Source of the DNA: Chamaecyparis obtusa | Taxonomy: Eukaryota; Streptophyta; Pinopsida; Cupressales; Cupressaceae | DNA length: 64,000 nt | Direction: 5' to 3' | NCBI GenBank assembly: GCA_027943335.1 | Contig: BSBK01001163.1 | Location: 506,001 to 570,000, forward strand | Part shown: one piece after another, positions 11,417 to 24,400 of the stretch | Layout of the letters: each line of letters opens with the position of its first letter | Numbering within the stretch: position 1 is the stretch's first letter | Program-made: the position numbers and the translations under genes | Notes under the pieces: model-generated | Seen by the model: the letters and a program-made list of their open reading frames with translations, nothing else | Database searches by the model: none | Told to the model about the DNA's origin: nothing

Positions 11417-12764
11417 ATGGAATTCTATAGGAAGGATAGTCTGAAATTTGATCTTGAAAACTTTGACAGTTGGAAGAACAAGATGCAAAGTCATTAGTTG
11501 TGTTTGGGCATCGACTACTAGTTGATTATAAAGAATTAGGTGGCTATGAAAGCTGAGGATGAATTGGAAAAGGCTAGGTGATGACAAGAATAAGATATTT
11601 TCATATAACATGGTCACAAGGGAAGTAGTGATCAACACACTCTCTGAAGGAGAATTCACTGAGGTAAAAGATCTGGATTCTGCACACATGATTTGGACAA
11701 GATTAGAAGCATTATATGAAGGAGACAAGTTTACCAAGAAAGAAAAGTTATAGAACTAGAAAACAAAGATGGAGAAGCTAAAAATGAAGGAAGATAAAAG
11801 TGTTAGGGCTTATGTACAAAGAGTTACAGAGGTTGTGATTGGAATTATAAATTCTAGGGGCACTTTTGAAGAGGAAGAAGTCATTTCAAAGATTCTTAGA
11901 TCATTGACACCTATTTACAAGACAAAAATTTAGGCTATAGAAGAAATCATATGTTTGACTCTGAACTTTAGCAGAGAAATGTTGATTGCAAAGCTAACTA
12001 CCTTTGAGGCTGCAAAAATGGGAGATTTTGTACCTAAAGTCGAAACAACATTTAAAGCATCTACACATAAGAAGAAAGTGTCTGCACTTCCAAGAACGAG
12101 TAGTGAGAACATAAAAGAAGAGCTCGGTGAATATGATGAAGAACGGGAACAAATATGAGTAGAGGAAAGAAAGATAGATGAACTTGTTGCATTGATTGCT
12201 AGAAGAGAAAAGAGAGGTAAGTGTAAATTTGAAGGAAAGTTACCTTTGAAATGTTTTACATGCAATACGATATGTCACTTTGCATCTAGATGTCCTACAA
12301 GAGTTCCTAACCACAAACCTAAGTTTTTCAAGTCTAAGTATTTAAAGGATAAGGAATTTTATTATTCTAGTGAAGCTATTTTTGATAATGATGATTTGGA
12401 TTATGAGGAGATTGGATTTATTGCGATTAAAGATGAAAAACTAGTACATGAGGAAAAAGCTTTAGTATCACATGTTTATAATAAGAAATCTGAATGGATC
12501 ATAGATAGTGGTTTCTCACATCATATGACTAGAGAAAAAAATAATTTTGTTGAATTAATGAAGTATGATGGCGGTGTTGTAAGATTCAGAGACAATGTTC
12601 CTAAACCTATCATAGGAGTAGGATCTATTACTTTGGATGGAAAGACTAAAATAGATAATGTATTTCTTGATGATGGACTTAAGCATAACTTATTGAGTGC
12701 TGGACAACTGATGGATAATGGATTTCAATTAAAGTTCTTTGATGGTGTATTACCTAAAATGTAG
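11417..12764 (+). pseudogene. Element A gag-protease remnant
   Basis: The frame starts at ATG 11417 after the primer site and is broken by frameshifts and stops before about 12190. An N-terminal UBN2-like Gag is visible through its similarity to B and C (FDLENFDSWKNKM, later VVINTLSEGEFTEV). The best frame, 12192-12764, holds a CCHC knuckle CFTCNTICHFASRC, in which the usual GH is CH, and the protease motif WIIDSGFSHHMT. It then has the HNLLSAGQL segment that precedes the integrase in copia polyproteins. The frame ends at the F junction. Not functional. Confidence 0.75.
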
Positions 12765-13904
12765 TGTTAAAGAATATAAAGAAAGCTAAATATTCAATAA
12801 TACAAACTAGATAAACCTTTAAGATTGGACCTACAAATGAAAGCAATAAAACATGAGGGAATGCAAACCTTAGACCCAAAAAACCTCCAAAGTATAGAGG
12901 ATTTTTCCAATGATGACATGTGTGCTCACAAACCTTTCTCAAGATTCAACATGTGTGGGAGAAATTTGGCATTATAAGGTTTCTTTGGATTTTTTTGGCT
13001 CTCAAATGGGTATGATAAGATTTCTTTGATGGTGGATGAAAATGAAGTAGAAGAGGGCTCAATTTATAGGCAAGAGGAGGGATGAATGAATGGTCAAGAT
13101 GAAAACCTAACGAAGGGCCAAGATGCATTTGATGGGGAGCACATGGATTGTGCCTTCTCAAATGCATCTCATTGTGACAAGTGTCACAATGGGAGGAGTT
13201 GGAAGTAGGGGAATGTGACCATTTTGGGAGATATAAGAGGGGACAAATGTGTAAGATAAGGATGGAGTCTATAAGAGGCATGTAAGAGAAATTAAGGTTG
13301 AAATGAGGTGAGGGAATTGGGGGATGTGAGGATGTGAGGATGTGACATAAGGGTTTACTTGGTTTGGCTTAAGATCTCTCAATCCATGGATTATGATTGT
13401 GAAAATGCTTAGGAGGTGATTAGGCTTGGATTAGGAGGCAAGTGGGAGGTTTAAGAGGATGTGATGGGAGGAGAGAGATTGAGTGGAGGGTTGGATTAGA
13501 TAATCATGGGTCATTCACTAATTAAGAAGGATTAGTACGGATGAATGGGTTTGGTTGAGTATGAACTACATGTTAGGAGTTTTGGGATGGGTTTAGTTGA
13601 GGGTTGAGGGTTAAGGGTTAGAATTAAATATTTATTTAATTCTAAGTAAGAGGAAAAAGAGGTTTCCTGAATTAAATTAATTAGATAAGCCTATCCATTT
13701 GAATTAATAGATGAATAGGGATTAATTAATTATCAGACTATAGGTTTTCTATTTAGATAATTAATTGGACTATAGTTAATTAATTAAATTAATTAACTAG
13801 GGGATGACATAAATTAAACAAATAATAATATTTAATTAATATGATGTCCTAGGAGTAAGCTAAATAAGATTACAAATTTTTTTAATTAAATTTAGGTGTC
13901 TACA
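12765..13904 (-). repeat. Element F 3' LTR
   Basis: About 1.14 kb, ending GGTGTCTACA like the LTRs of E. The left edge is either TGTTAAAG at 12765 or TGTAGTGT at 12760; the second would make a TGTAG/CTACA inverted end. The partner LTR is needed to decide. A plausible minus-strand TATA box (CCTATAAATT) lies near 13055-13065. AT-rich TTAATTAA-type sequence fills 13620-13890. Confidence 0.65.
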
Positions 13905-13917
13905 TTTTTCCCCTCTT
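13905..13917 (-). promoter_or_regulatory. Element F polypurine tract
   Basis: Minus-strand AAGAGGGGAAAAA borders the LTR end, as in D and E. Confidence 0.7.
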
Positions 13918-13985
13918 GAACATAGTGTTAAAATAATGCTATTTCGAAGATGTTTTTAACAATAATAGATGACACAAATAATGGA

Positions 13986-13990
13986 CTAGG
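13986..13990. repeat. TSD of element B, left copy (CTAGG)
   Basis: CTAGG precedes B's 5' LTR and recurs exactly at 28254-28258 after B's 3' LTR, 14 kb away. This proves that the two LTR fragments at 19810 and 27188 belong to one element. Confidence 0.9.
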
Positions 13991-15295
13991 TGTTGGAGAT
14001 TTGCCAGCAAACCAGTACTAACTATATGTTTGTCATTGATGACAACATATGGAAAGTAGCATGCATGGATGAATTATGTAGTAAGCTTTCAGTATATACA
14101 GCATGGACATGATATCACCATGATATCATGGGCACAAAGGCTAACTATTAGTACAGATAGTTATATAGTAGTTGGTGTCAGCAATGTTCCTAACAGAGTA
14201 ACATGCAATGTTCTATGTATGGTAGTTTGTACAGTTATCATGGAGCCTTGCAAACTTGGATATATGATGAAGACATATAAGTGATGTTACATTCATGGAT
14301 GCAGAGTCTGATGATCAGTAGAAGTGAAGATATGCTGTCACTATTCACTAGTAGCAATTTCTTGTGTTTGTTCAGAAAAGCCGATAGAGATTTTATTGGT
14401 TCTGGAATTTCACCTATCATTATGGTATGCACCCCTAGATTTAAGCTTAGAGAAGAGTTAGTGATGTTTGGTTAAGAGTGCATAAAGTAATTCAGCTTGA
14501 GGAGAAAGATCCAGTTGTTTTGGTAGAGCTAACAGTTTGTAGTGTGTGTCTACAATTATCTTATTGGATAGGTCCCAGAATTTGTTGTGTGCTTAGTAGT
14601 GCCAACTAAATGGTTATTGAAGTTTTTTATGGCTTCTCTAATATGATTTCAAGGTGGTTCTAACAAGTTGACTTGATTATATCATTTAGAGGAAAGATAT
14701 TTATAGGCAGTCATTTGTGATTGCTTAGTTGTGGTTCATAGTTGATTAGAAAGAGAAAAGCAAAGTGTGCGAAGTGTTGAGCTATTAGAAGAAGGTCTAT
14801 GTGACCAAGTAAAGTGTTTGTGCTACACATTGGAACTAATCTAGACAGAAGGTCTAAGTGCAATTCACCAAGATCCAGATATAGTGTATATATGTCATTC
14901 AGAAGCTTGTAGCCTTGACCCTTTGCGTAGTGAGGTCTCAGATAGTGCATCCTCTCCCCTAATAGGGACTATTGTAAAAGAATCCTAATAGGGTCCTACC
15001 CTTGACCAGGTCTACTATACTAAATATATTGTAAAGTAACTCCTAACAGGGTTAAGGATCTTCTAACAAGGATCATAATATACTAGTGCAGAATATTAGT
15101 GGGTCTCAATTCCCACAGGGGTTTTTACCTATTTGGGTTTCCTTGTAACCTAAATATTGTGTTGTGTTCAAGTGTTCTTTCATTGTGTTTATGCTTTATG
15201 TTTAAGTATACTTAATTGGATAAAGAATTGAAGCTTGTAGATAACTGATTCACCCCCCCCCCCCTCTCAGTTATCTCTTGGGACTAATCCTAACA
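13991..15295 (+). repeat. Element B 5' LTR
   Basis: 1305 bp, TGTTGGAGAT to AATCCTAACA. A run of about 12 C (15252-15264) followed by CTCAGTTATCTC marks its 3' end, as in C. A TATA-like ATATTTATAG at 14697-14706 is conserved in C. Confidence 0.9.
14697..14706 (+). promoter_or_regulatory. Possible TATA box, element B 5' LTR
   Basis: ATATTTATAG, conserved at the same place in the C LTR (20743-20752) and in the other LTR copies. Position about 700 bp into a 1.3 kb LTR fits a U3/R boundary. No transcript evidence. Confidence 0.4.
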
Positions 15296-15297
15296 AT

Positions 15298-15309
15298 TGG
15301 TATCAGAGC
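15298..15309 (+). promoter_or_regulatory. Element B primer binding site
   Basis: Exact TGGTATCAGAGC two bases after the LTR; this is complementary to plant initiator methionine tRNA and is the standard copia primer site. Confidence 0.9.
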
Positions 15310-15352
15310 CTGGTGCCTTGGAGAGAAAGTTTAACAGCTTGAGGTTGATTAG

Positions 15353-18300
15353 ATGGTATACTTTAGAAAATAAATTCTTAAGTTTGTTGGAGAGAATTAT
15401 CTTGATTGGAAGAACAAGATGGTGACTCATTTGCAATTTATTGCTTTTAAAGTTTTTGATGTAACTATCAAAGTAGTCAAGATCCCTACCTTGGAAGACC
15501 TTGCTAAGGATGATGCTACTAATAAGAAAAAGGAATTATTTCATCAGAATGCAATATCCAAGGAAGCCCTTATCAGCACCCTTTTTGATAGTGAATTTTT
15601 AGAAATAAAGATGGTAGATACAACCCACAAAATATGGAAGTACCTAGAAGACATATTTGAAGGAGACAAATAAGAAAATGATGTGCATAGAAAGACATGG
15701 AAGAAAAGATACAATGCATTAGAAATGTTTCCTGAAGAAAACATTAGAGCCTACAATCAAAGGATCAATGAAGTAGTTGCTGGAATCAAAAACAATGGTG
15801 GAGAGATTTCAAAGGAGGACAATATGGACAAGTTAATGACTACTCTCACTCTAGAATATGAAAGCAAGATCAAAATCCTTGATGAGACCATCCAAATTAC
15901 ATCAAATTTCAAAAGAGAGACATTGATCAGTAAAATCTCAACTTTTGAGATTTCAAGCTTGAAGACAAAACCTAAAAGTGAGACAACCTTCAAAGCAACA
16001 ATTCATGGTAAGAAATCTCTAAACACTTCTAGTAATTTTGATGATGATGATGAAGAGAAAACACTAGATGATTTCATTTCTATGATTTCCAAGAGAGAAA
16101 AGAAAAGAAAAGGAAAATGTGAAGGTCAATTTCCATTTAAACACTTTTCGCATAATAAGATTGGTCACTTTGCATCTAAATGTCCCCTAAGAGCTAGAAA
16201 GTTCAAAAATGACTACAAGCCTAAATTCTCTAAGGAATTTTACTATGCTAGAGATGGTTTTTCAGATGATGATTTAGCTGAAGAAGAGATTGGGTTTATT
16301 TCTATCATAGATAAAATGAACAATAAGATAGATCATGAAGATGAGAAAGAGAAACAATAGCTAGCATTAATTTCCCAAGTTGATATAAGGACATACTGGA
16401 TTATAGATAGTGGTTGTTCACATCACATGACAGGTGATAAAAATAGATTTGTTCATTTGGGCAAATACAATGGTGGCATGGTTATATTTGGAGATAACAC
16501 TCCTAAACCCATAGTTGGTAGAGGAGCCATCACCTTGGATGGAAAGAATAGTACTGATGATGCTCTCTATGTAGATGGTTTAAAACATAACCTTCTTAGT
16601 GTTGGACAATTACTTGGAAAAAGGTTATCTATTGGAGATCAAAGATGACAAATGCATCATTAACAACAAGGATGGTGTTATTATTGCATTAGGCTCAAAG
16701 ACTAGAGGTAATGTTTTCCAACTCAATTCAAAAGAAAGTTGTTTTGTTGCTAAAGTTGATGACAGTTGGTTGTGGCATAAAAGACTATGTCATATCAATT
16801 TTGATAACATAGTAAAGATAAGAAATGTAAAGTTAGTAAGAGACCTACCTTGCATAGAAAATTTAGTTGATACTATATGCAGGGAATGTGTGATGGGAAA
16901 GCATGTGAGAAACTCATTTAGGAGAAAACATAATTCACTAGAGAACAAGTTGGATCTGATTCATACAGACCTATGTGGTCCAACCCAAACAAGATCATAC
17001 TATGGTGAAAGGTATTTCATTTTATTTTTTGATGATTATACTAGGATGGTGTGGGTTGCATTCTTGAAAGATAAGTCAAAAGCATTTGAGAAGTTTAAAA
17101 TATTAAAAGCTAAGGTTGAGAATGAATCTGGACTAAAAATAAAATGTTTGAGATTGGATAGAGGAGGAGAATTCACCTCTCATAGATTCTATGAGTACTG
17201 TGAAGAACATGGAATAAAGAGACAATTGAGTGCACCTAGAACCCCTCAACAGAATGGAATTGCAGAGAGAAGGAATAGAATCATCCTTGATACAATGCAC
17301 CCATCATGATTGAAGGAAAATATGCAAACACCTATTGGAGAGATGTAGTCAATACAATAGTCTACACCATCAATAGAATTCAATTGAGGCCTAGCACTGA
17401 CAAAACACCATATGAGCTATGGTTTTGTAATGTTCCCATAGTGAAATACTTCAGAATCTTTGGAAGAAAGTGCTACATCAAGAGGGATGAAGCAGTAGGC
17501 AAGTTTGATGCAAGAAGTGATTAAGGTATTTTCTTTGGTTACTCTACTAAAAGTAAAGCTTATAGATGTTTCAATTTAAGATTGAAAAAGATCATTGAAA
17601 TTTCTCATGTTAAGATTGATGAAAAGTTTATGGTTCAAGAAAGATATCATGATTACTCACCCATGATTGAAGAAGAACACAAACCCTCCACTAGTGAAAT
17701 AGTTAGTGAAGAAACATTTGACAGTATTGATGTGTTATTCAATGAACTTGAGACAAGTGAAGAAGAAACTCCTGAAGCTATTGAGTCAGCACACCTAAAG
17801 TTCCAAATTTTACATCTAGAAACCATTCCAAGAAAGACATCATTGGAGATTAGAGCGGTAAAGTCTTAACAAGATCACAAGAAAAGAACACAGCTAGTAG
17901 TCAAGCGGTATGTTTACTATCTCAAAGTGAACCTTTAAGTGTTGAAGATTCTTGTAATGATTCAGATTAGCATGGTGCTATGAAAGAAGAACTTGATCAG
18001 ATTATTAAGAATGACACTTGGGAACTAGTCCCAAAACCTAGTGATAAGAATGTGATTGGAACAAAGTGGATATTCAGGAACAAGATGAATGAAGATGGTA
18101 CAGTAGTAAGAAATAAAGCAATGTTAGTATGTAAGGGATATGGGCAAAGAGAAGGCATTGATTATTCTGACACATTTGCACCTGTGAGAAGATTAGAAGC
18201 TGTTAAGTTTTTTCTAGCTTATGATATAGTCAAAAACTTGAAAGTTTATCAAATGGATGTCAAGTCAGCATTCTTGAATGGAGATTTGAAAGAAGAAGTT

Positions 18301-19462
18301 TACATTGAGCAGCTAGAAGGATTCACCTTATTAGACATACCTGATATGGTATGCAAATTGAAGAAGGCCCTCTATGGACTTAAGAAAGCCCCTAGAGAAT
18401 TATGAGAGACTAGATGGATATCTAACATAGATTGGAATCAAGAAAGGAGCAATAGATTGTAATCTATTCATAAGAGAGACATCTGAAGGCTTATTACTTG
18501 TAGGTATATTTTTTGATGACATTACCTTTGGAGGTAATGACAAACTAAGTGTAGAATTTGCCAAAGAAATGTAGAATGAATTTGAGATGAGTATGATTGG
18601 TCCTATCAAATACTTTTTGGGACTAAATGTACAACAGATAGAAAAAGGAATTTTTATTAATTAGTCCAAGTATGTGAAAGAGATACTGAAGAAATTCAAG
18701 ATGGTTGATTGCAAGCTAGTAGGAACACCTATGATTGTTAGATGCAAGCTTACAAAAGAAGATGACTCAATAGCAGTGGATACAACATTGTACAAGTTTA
18801 TGATTGGTAAAATCATATATCTTACTCAAACTAGACCTGATATTTCCAATGTAGTTGGCATAGTTGGAAGATTTACTACAAAACCTAAGAAAAGTCACCT
18901 CATGACAGTAAAGTGAATATTTAGATACTTGTAGGGAACTATAGATTATGGTCTATGGTATCCTAATTCAAAAAATGTTGAGCTTCATGTATACACTGAT
19001 GCTGATTGGGAAGGATGTGTAGATGATAGAAAGAGTACATTAGGTGGAGCAATGTTTCTTGGTGATAGACTTGTCACCTGGACAAGCAGGAAACAAAATT
19101 TTATTTCTCAGTCAACAAGAGAAGTAGAGTATGTTGTAGTAGCCCTAAATTGTTCCACAATTGTTTGGATAAATCAAATGATAAAGGATTTTGGTATTCA
19201 GATCAATTATCCTATAGTTATTCACCATGATAACACTAGCACTATCAATATGTTGAAGAACCCTACGATGCATGAAAAGACAAAGCACATTGAGTTCAAG
19301 TATCACTTCCTAAGAGAGAAAGTGGTAGAGAAAGAAGTCAAGTTGGACTATGTGAGTACTAAACATCAATTGGTAGATATATTCATAGAGCCCTTCCCTA
19401 AGGATACTTTTGAGTATCTCAGGGAGAAGTTGGGAGTAATTCCCTTCCCTGGTTCTGCTTAA
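15353..19462 (+). pseudogene. Element B copia gag-pol pseudogene
   Basis: The polyprotein order is Gag, protease, integrase, reverse transcriptase, RNase H, which defines Ty1/copia. The start is ATG 15353, just after the primer site. Gag has the UBN2-type region; its zinc knuckle has lost both leading cysteines (HFSHNKIGHFASKC near 16139). The protease shows WIIDSGCSHHMT (about 16395). The integrase has the HxxxH/CxxC-type WLWHKRLCH...CRECVMGKH segment and the core residues HTD, LDRGGEF and NGIAERRN (16950-17280). Reverse transcriptase shows KSAFLNGDL and FFDD in place of YVDD (18506-18520). RNase H carries VYTDADWEG and ends near PFPGSA. Frameshifts lie near 16620, 17300 and 17900; there are several in-frame stops, for example at 17522 and 18571. 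Not functional. Confidence 0.9.
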
Positions 19463-19797
19463 AAGAAAGAAGCAAAGACATCATTCCTAAGGGACTAATT
19501 TAAGGTTGACTACTCTACCTTAGGAGTAGTACCGATGCTTAAAATGAATGGAGCCCTTTTCCATTGATTTCAAAGGGGGATTAATATATAGAGTCATGAA
19601 GGAAGAGTATACTAAGGGGGAGTAGTATTCAGTCTTGGAAGTAGTTCAGTTGAGGAAATGGAGAATATTGAAGATTAGTGTAGCAAAAGGTGAATTCATC
19701 TTTGGGGAAGTTTTTGATGAGGAAATGGAGAATTTTATAAAATTATTTCTCATTGGGTTGGTGGTGGTTTTTCATTCCACATGTTTCCATCAATGCC
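19463..19797 (+). other. Element B 3' untranslated region
   Basis: 335 bp between the RNase H end and the purine tract. It is similar to 25510-25860 of C, including the phrase GAATGGAGCCCTTTTCCATT. The small open frame 19635-19931 runs into the LTR and is not a gene. Confidence 0.6.
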
Positions 19798-19809
19798 AAA
19801 GTGGGAGAT
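19798..19809 (+). promoter_or_regulatory. Element B polypurine tract
   Basis: AAAGTGGGAGAT directly before the 3' LTR, preceded by AATGCC as in C and G. Confidence 0.8.
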
Positions 19810-20036
19810 TGTTGGAGATTTGCCAACAAGCCAGTACTCACTATATGTTTGTCATTGATGAAAACATATGGAAAGTAGCATGCATGGATGACTTATGTAG
19901 TAATATTTCAATATATATAGCACAAACATGATATCAACATGATATTATGGGTGTAGAGGTTAACTGTTAGTACAAACAGTTATATAGCAGCTAGTGTTAG
20001 CAGTGTTCCTGATAGAGTAATAGGCAGTGTTCTATG
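19810..20036 (+). repeat. Element B 3' LTR, first part
   Basis: First 227 bp of the 3' LTR, TGTTGGAGATTTGCC to TCTATG. The last five bases, CTATG (20032-20036), are the target site of C and reappear at 27183-27187, after which this LTR resumes. Confidence 0.9.
20032..20036. repeat. TSD of element C, left copy (CTATG)
   Basis: Exact match to 27183-27187; the uninterrupted site is seen in B's 5' LTR as TTCTATGTATGG near 14211. Confidence 0.9.
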
Positions 20037-21345
20037 TGTTGGAGATTTTCTAGTAGGTTAGTACTGACTGTATGTTTTTCATTGATGAAAACATATGTAA
20101 AGTAGCATGTGTGGAAGTATTATGTAGTAAGATTTTAGTATATGTTGCATGGACATGATATTAGCATGATATCATGGGCGTAGAGGTTAATTGTTAGTAC
20201 AGATAGTTATATTGCAATTGGTGTCAATAGTGTTCCTAACAGAGTTATAGGCAGTGTTCTATGTATGGTTCTCCATAAAGTTATCATGGAGCCTTGTGCA
20301 CTTGGATATATGTTGAAGACATTTTAGTGATGTTTTATTTATGGATGCATAGTCTGTTGATGAGTAGAAGTGTAGTTATGCAGTCACTATTCACCAGCAG
20401 TAGTTTCTTGTGTTTGTTTAGAAGAGCCGATAGAGATTTTATTGGTTATGTAGTTGTGCCTATGCTATGGGTATGCACCCTTGGATTTAAGCTTAGAGGA
20501 GAGTTACTAATATTTGGTTAAGAGTGCATTAGTTAATTCATCCCGAGAAAAAAGTTCTAGTTATTTTGGTAGAGTCGACAGTGTGTTGCGTGTGTCTACA
20601 TTTATCTTATTACATAGGTCCTAGATTATGTCACGTGCATAGTAGAGCCAACATAATTTTTTTTGGAGTTTGGTATGGTTTCTCCAATATTATTTCAAGC
20701 TAGTTCTAATAGGCCAACTTTATTATATCATTTGGAGAAAAGATATTTATAGGCAGTCATTTGTGATTGTTGAAGTTTGGTTCATGGTTGATTAAGAAAA
20801 GAATAACAGAGTGTTCAAAGTGTTGAGCCATTACAAGAAGGTCTATGTGACCAAGTAAAGTACTTGTGCTATTCATTGGAACTGATCTAGATAGCAGGTC
20901 TAAGCGTAGTTCACCAAGATCTAGATATAGTGCATATCTGTTATTTAGAAGGTTGTAGCCTTCGCCCATTTGAGTAGTGAGCTCTCAGACAATGCATCCT
21001 CTCCCCTAACACAAACAATTGTAAAATACTCCTAACAGGGTCTGAACCTTGACCAGGTCTACTATACTAAAAGCATTTTAAAGCTACTCCTAATAGGGTA
21101 AAGGATCTTCTAACAAGGATCATAATACTCTAGTGTAGAATATTAGTGGGTGTTCATCCCCACTGGGGTTTTTACTTATTTGGGTTTAACCATAACCAAA
21201 ATATTGGTGTTGTGTTCATGTGTTGTTTCATTGTGTTTATGCTTAATTTTTAAGTATACTTAATTAAATAAAGAATTGAATCTTGTAGATAACTGATTCA
21301 CCCCCCCACCCCACTATCATTTATCTCTTGTGACTATTCCTAATA
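20037..21345 (+). repeat. Element C 5' LTR
   Basis: 1309 bp, from TGTTGGAGATTTTC to CCTAATA; the terminal CA is mutated to TA. It has the same C-run and TTATCTCTTG motif before the end as B. Confidence 0.88.
20743..20752 (+). promoter_or_regulatory. Possible TATA box, element C 5' LTR
   Basis: ATATTTATAG followed by GCAGTCATTTGTGATTG, conserved with the B LTR. Confidence 0.4.
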
Positions 21346-21347
21346 AT

Positions 21348-21359
21348 TGATATCAGAGC
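21348..21359 (+). promoter_or_regulatory. Element C primer binding site
   Basis: TGATATCAGAGC, one G-to-A change from the initiator methionine tRNA site TGGTATCAGAGC. Confidence 0.8.
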
Positions 21360-21402
21360 CAAGTGCCTCAAAGAGAAATTTTAATAGCTTGAGGTTGATT
21401 AG

Positions 21403-24400
21403 ATGGCATACTTTAGGAAAGAAAGTCCGGAGTTTGATGGAGAGAATTATCTTGATTGGAAGAACAAGGTGGTGACCCATTTGCAGTGCATTGGTTTTGA
21501 AGTTTTTGATGTGACTATCAAAGCAGCCAAGATACCTACCCTTAAAGACCTTGCACAAGAAGATTCTACTGATAGGAAAAAGGAATTGTTTCATTAGAAT
21601 TCTATTGCTAAAGAAGCCCTTATCAGCGCCCTATCTGATGGTGAGTTTTCAGAAATAAAAAAGGTGGATACAGCCCACAAAATGTGGAAGCACCTAGAAA
21701 ACATATTTGAAGGAGACAAACAAGCAAATGATGCATGCAGAAAGACATGGAAGAAAAGGTACAATGCATTAGAGATGCTTCCTGAAGAAAACATTAGAGC
21801 TTACAACCAGAGGATAAATGAAGCAGTTGTTGGAATCAGGAACAATGGTGGAGAGACTTTAGAGGAGGACATCGTGGACAACTTGATGACTACTCTTACT
21901 CCTAAATATGAAAGCAAGATCAACATCCTTGATGAGACCATGCAACTTAAATCTAATTTCAAGAGAGAGACTTTGATCAGCAAACTCTCAGCTTTTGAGA
22001 TTTCAAGATTGAAGACATAACCAAAGAGTGAAATAGCCTTCAAAGCAATAGTTCATGGTAAGAAATTTGCAAACACTTCTGGTAATTTTGATGATGATGA
22101 TGAAGAGAAAACTATAGAAGAATTCATTGCTATGATTGATAAAAGAGAAAATAAAGGAAAAGGAAAATATGAAGGTCAATTACCATTTAAGTGCTTTTCA
22201 TGTAATAAGATCGGTCACTTTGCATCTAAGTGTCCTACTATAGCTAGAAAGTTTAAAAAGGATTACAAGCCTAAGTATTCTAAGGAATGCTACTATGTTG
22301 GAGATGGAGTATCAGATTATGAATCTGGTGAACAAGAAATTTGATTCATTGCTATTGTAGACAAAATGAATAATAAGTTAAGTCATAAAGAAGAGAAGAA
22401 GGAACAAGAACTAGCATTGATTTCACAAGCTGACATAAGAATAAACTGGATTATAGATATTGGTTGTTCACATCACATGACAAGTGATAAAGATAGGTTT
22501 GTTCATTTGGACAAATACAATGGAGGTATGGCCAAATTTGGAGACTACACTCCTAAACCAATAGTTGGTAGAGGAGAAATCACTTTGGATGGAAAGAATA
22601 GTACTGGTGATGTTCTTTATGTTGATGGTTTGAAACATAACCTTCTTAGTGTTGGATAGTTACTTGGAAAAGGATATCAGTTGGAGTTCAAAGATGACAA
22701 ATTCATCATTAACAAAAAAGATGGTGTTATGATTGTATCAGGCTCAAAGACAAGAGGTAATGTTTTTTAACTCAACTTAGAAGCAAGTTGTTTTGTTGCT
22801 AAAGTTGATGATAGTTGGATGTGGCATAAAAGACTATGTCATATCAATTTTGATAACATAGTGAAGATAAGAAATGTAAAAGAAGTAAGAGATCTACCTA
22901 GAATAGAAAAGCTAGTTAATACTATATGTAGGGAATGTGTGATGGGAAAGCATGTGAGAAATTCATTCAGGAGTAAGCAGAATTCAGTATAGAACAAGTT
23001 GGATTTGATTCATACAGACCTATGTGGTCCAACTAAAACAAGATCATACTATGGTGAAAGTTATTTCATTTTGTTTGTTGAGGATTATACTAGAATGATG
23101 TGGGTTGTGTTATTAAAAGATAAGTTAGAAGCATTTGAGAAGTTCAAAATATTCAAAGCTAAGGTTCAGAATGAATTTGGACTAAAGATAAAATGTTTGA
23201 GATCAGATAGAGGAGGAGAATTCACCTCTGACAAATTCTATGAGTATTGCAAAGAATATGGCATAAAGAGACAGTTAAGTGCAGCTAGAACCCCTTAGCA
23301 GAATGGAATTGTAGATAGAAGGAATGGGATCATCCTTGATACAACGTGCACCATTATGATAGAAGGAAAAGTTGCACACATCTATTGGAGAGATGCAGTC
23401 AATACATCAGTCTATACCATCAATAGAATTCAATTAAGTCCAGACGCTGACAAAACATGTTATGAGCTATGGTTTGGTAATGTTCCCATAGTAAAATACT
23501 TCAAAATCTTTGGAAGAAAGTGCTACATCAAGAGGGATGAAGCAATAGGAAAGTTTGATGCAAGAAGTGATGAAGGTATTTTTCTTGGTTACTCTACTAA
23601 AAGTAAAGCTTATAGATCTTTCAATTTAAGATTGAAAAAGATCATAGAAAGTGCTCATGTAAAGATTGATGAAAAGTTTATGATTCAAGAAAGATATCAT
23701 GATTACTCACCCATGATTGAAGAAGAACCTAGACCCTCCACTAGTGAGGTAGTTATTGAAGAAATGTTTGACACTATTAATGTGTTATTCAATGACCTTG
23801 AGAAAAGTGAAGAAGAAAATCCTAAGGATGATAAGTTAGCATCACCTAAAGTTCCAAAGTTTACATCAAGAAATCATTCCAAGATAGACATCATTGGAGA
23901 TCAGAGCACAAAAGTCTTAACAAGGTCCCAAGCAAAGAACTTAGCTAGCAGTGAAATGGTATGTTTACTATCTCAGATTGAATCCATAAGTGTTGAAGAT
24001 GCATGTAATTATTCAGATTGGCATGATTCTATGAAAGAATAACTTAATCAAATTTTTAAGAATGACACTTGGGAACTGGTCCCAAGACCTAGTGATAATA
24101 ATGTGATTGGAACAAAGTGGATATTCAAAAACAAGATGAATGAAGATGGTACTATAATAAGAAACAAAGCAAGATTAGTATGTAAAGGATATGTGCCAAG
24201 ACAAGGCATTGATTATTTTGACACATTTGTACTTCTGAGTAGATTAGAAGCTATTAATTTGTTTCTAGCTTATGCTATAGTCAAAAACTTCAAAGTATAT
24301 CAGATGGATGTCAAGTCAGCATTCCTAAATGGTGATTTGAAAGAAGTATACATTGAGCAGTCGGAAGGATTCACCTTATTAGACAGACCTGATATGGTAT

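Larger units (their letters stand above)
10185..12764 (+). mobile_element. Element A: 5' part of a Ty1/copia retrotransposon
   Basis: A 5' LTR (10185-11356), a copia primer site and a gag-protease region are present. The element stops abruptly in the protease region, exactly where the LTR of element F starts. The missing integrase, reverse transcriptase and 3' LTR should lie beyond base 64000, on the far side of F. A belongs to the same broad group as B and C (similar primer site, gag and protease) but is more diverged. Confidence 0.8.
12765..13990 (-). mobile_element. Element F, segment 1: 3' LTR and PPT
   Basis: This is the left end of a large minus-strand Ty3/gypsy element that continues at 28259-37383 and 61455-64000. 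The segment holds the 3' LTR, the polypurine tract and about 70 bp of interior, then is cut by copia element B. The 5' LTR must lie right of the window. The join to 28259 is shown by B's exact CTAGG duplication. Confidence 0.75.

Noticed and set aside
15252..15264. C homopolymer as an assembly error
   Set aside because: Similar C runs occur at the same place in the LTRs of A, B and C (for example 21299-21313 and 27137-27151), so the run is a family trait, though its exact length may be unreliable.
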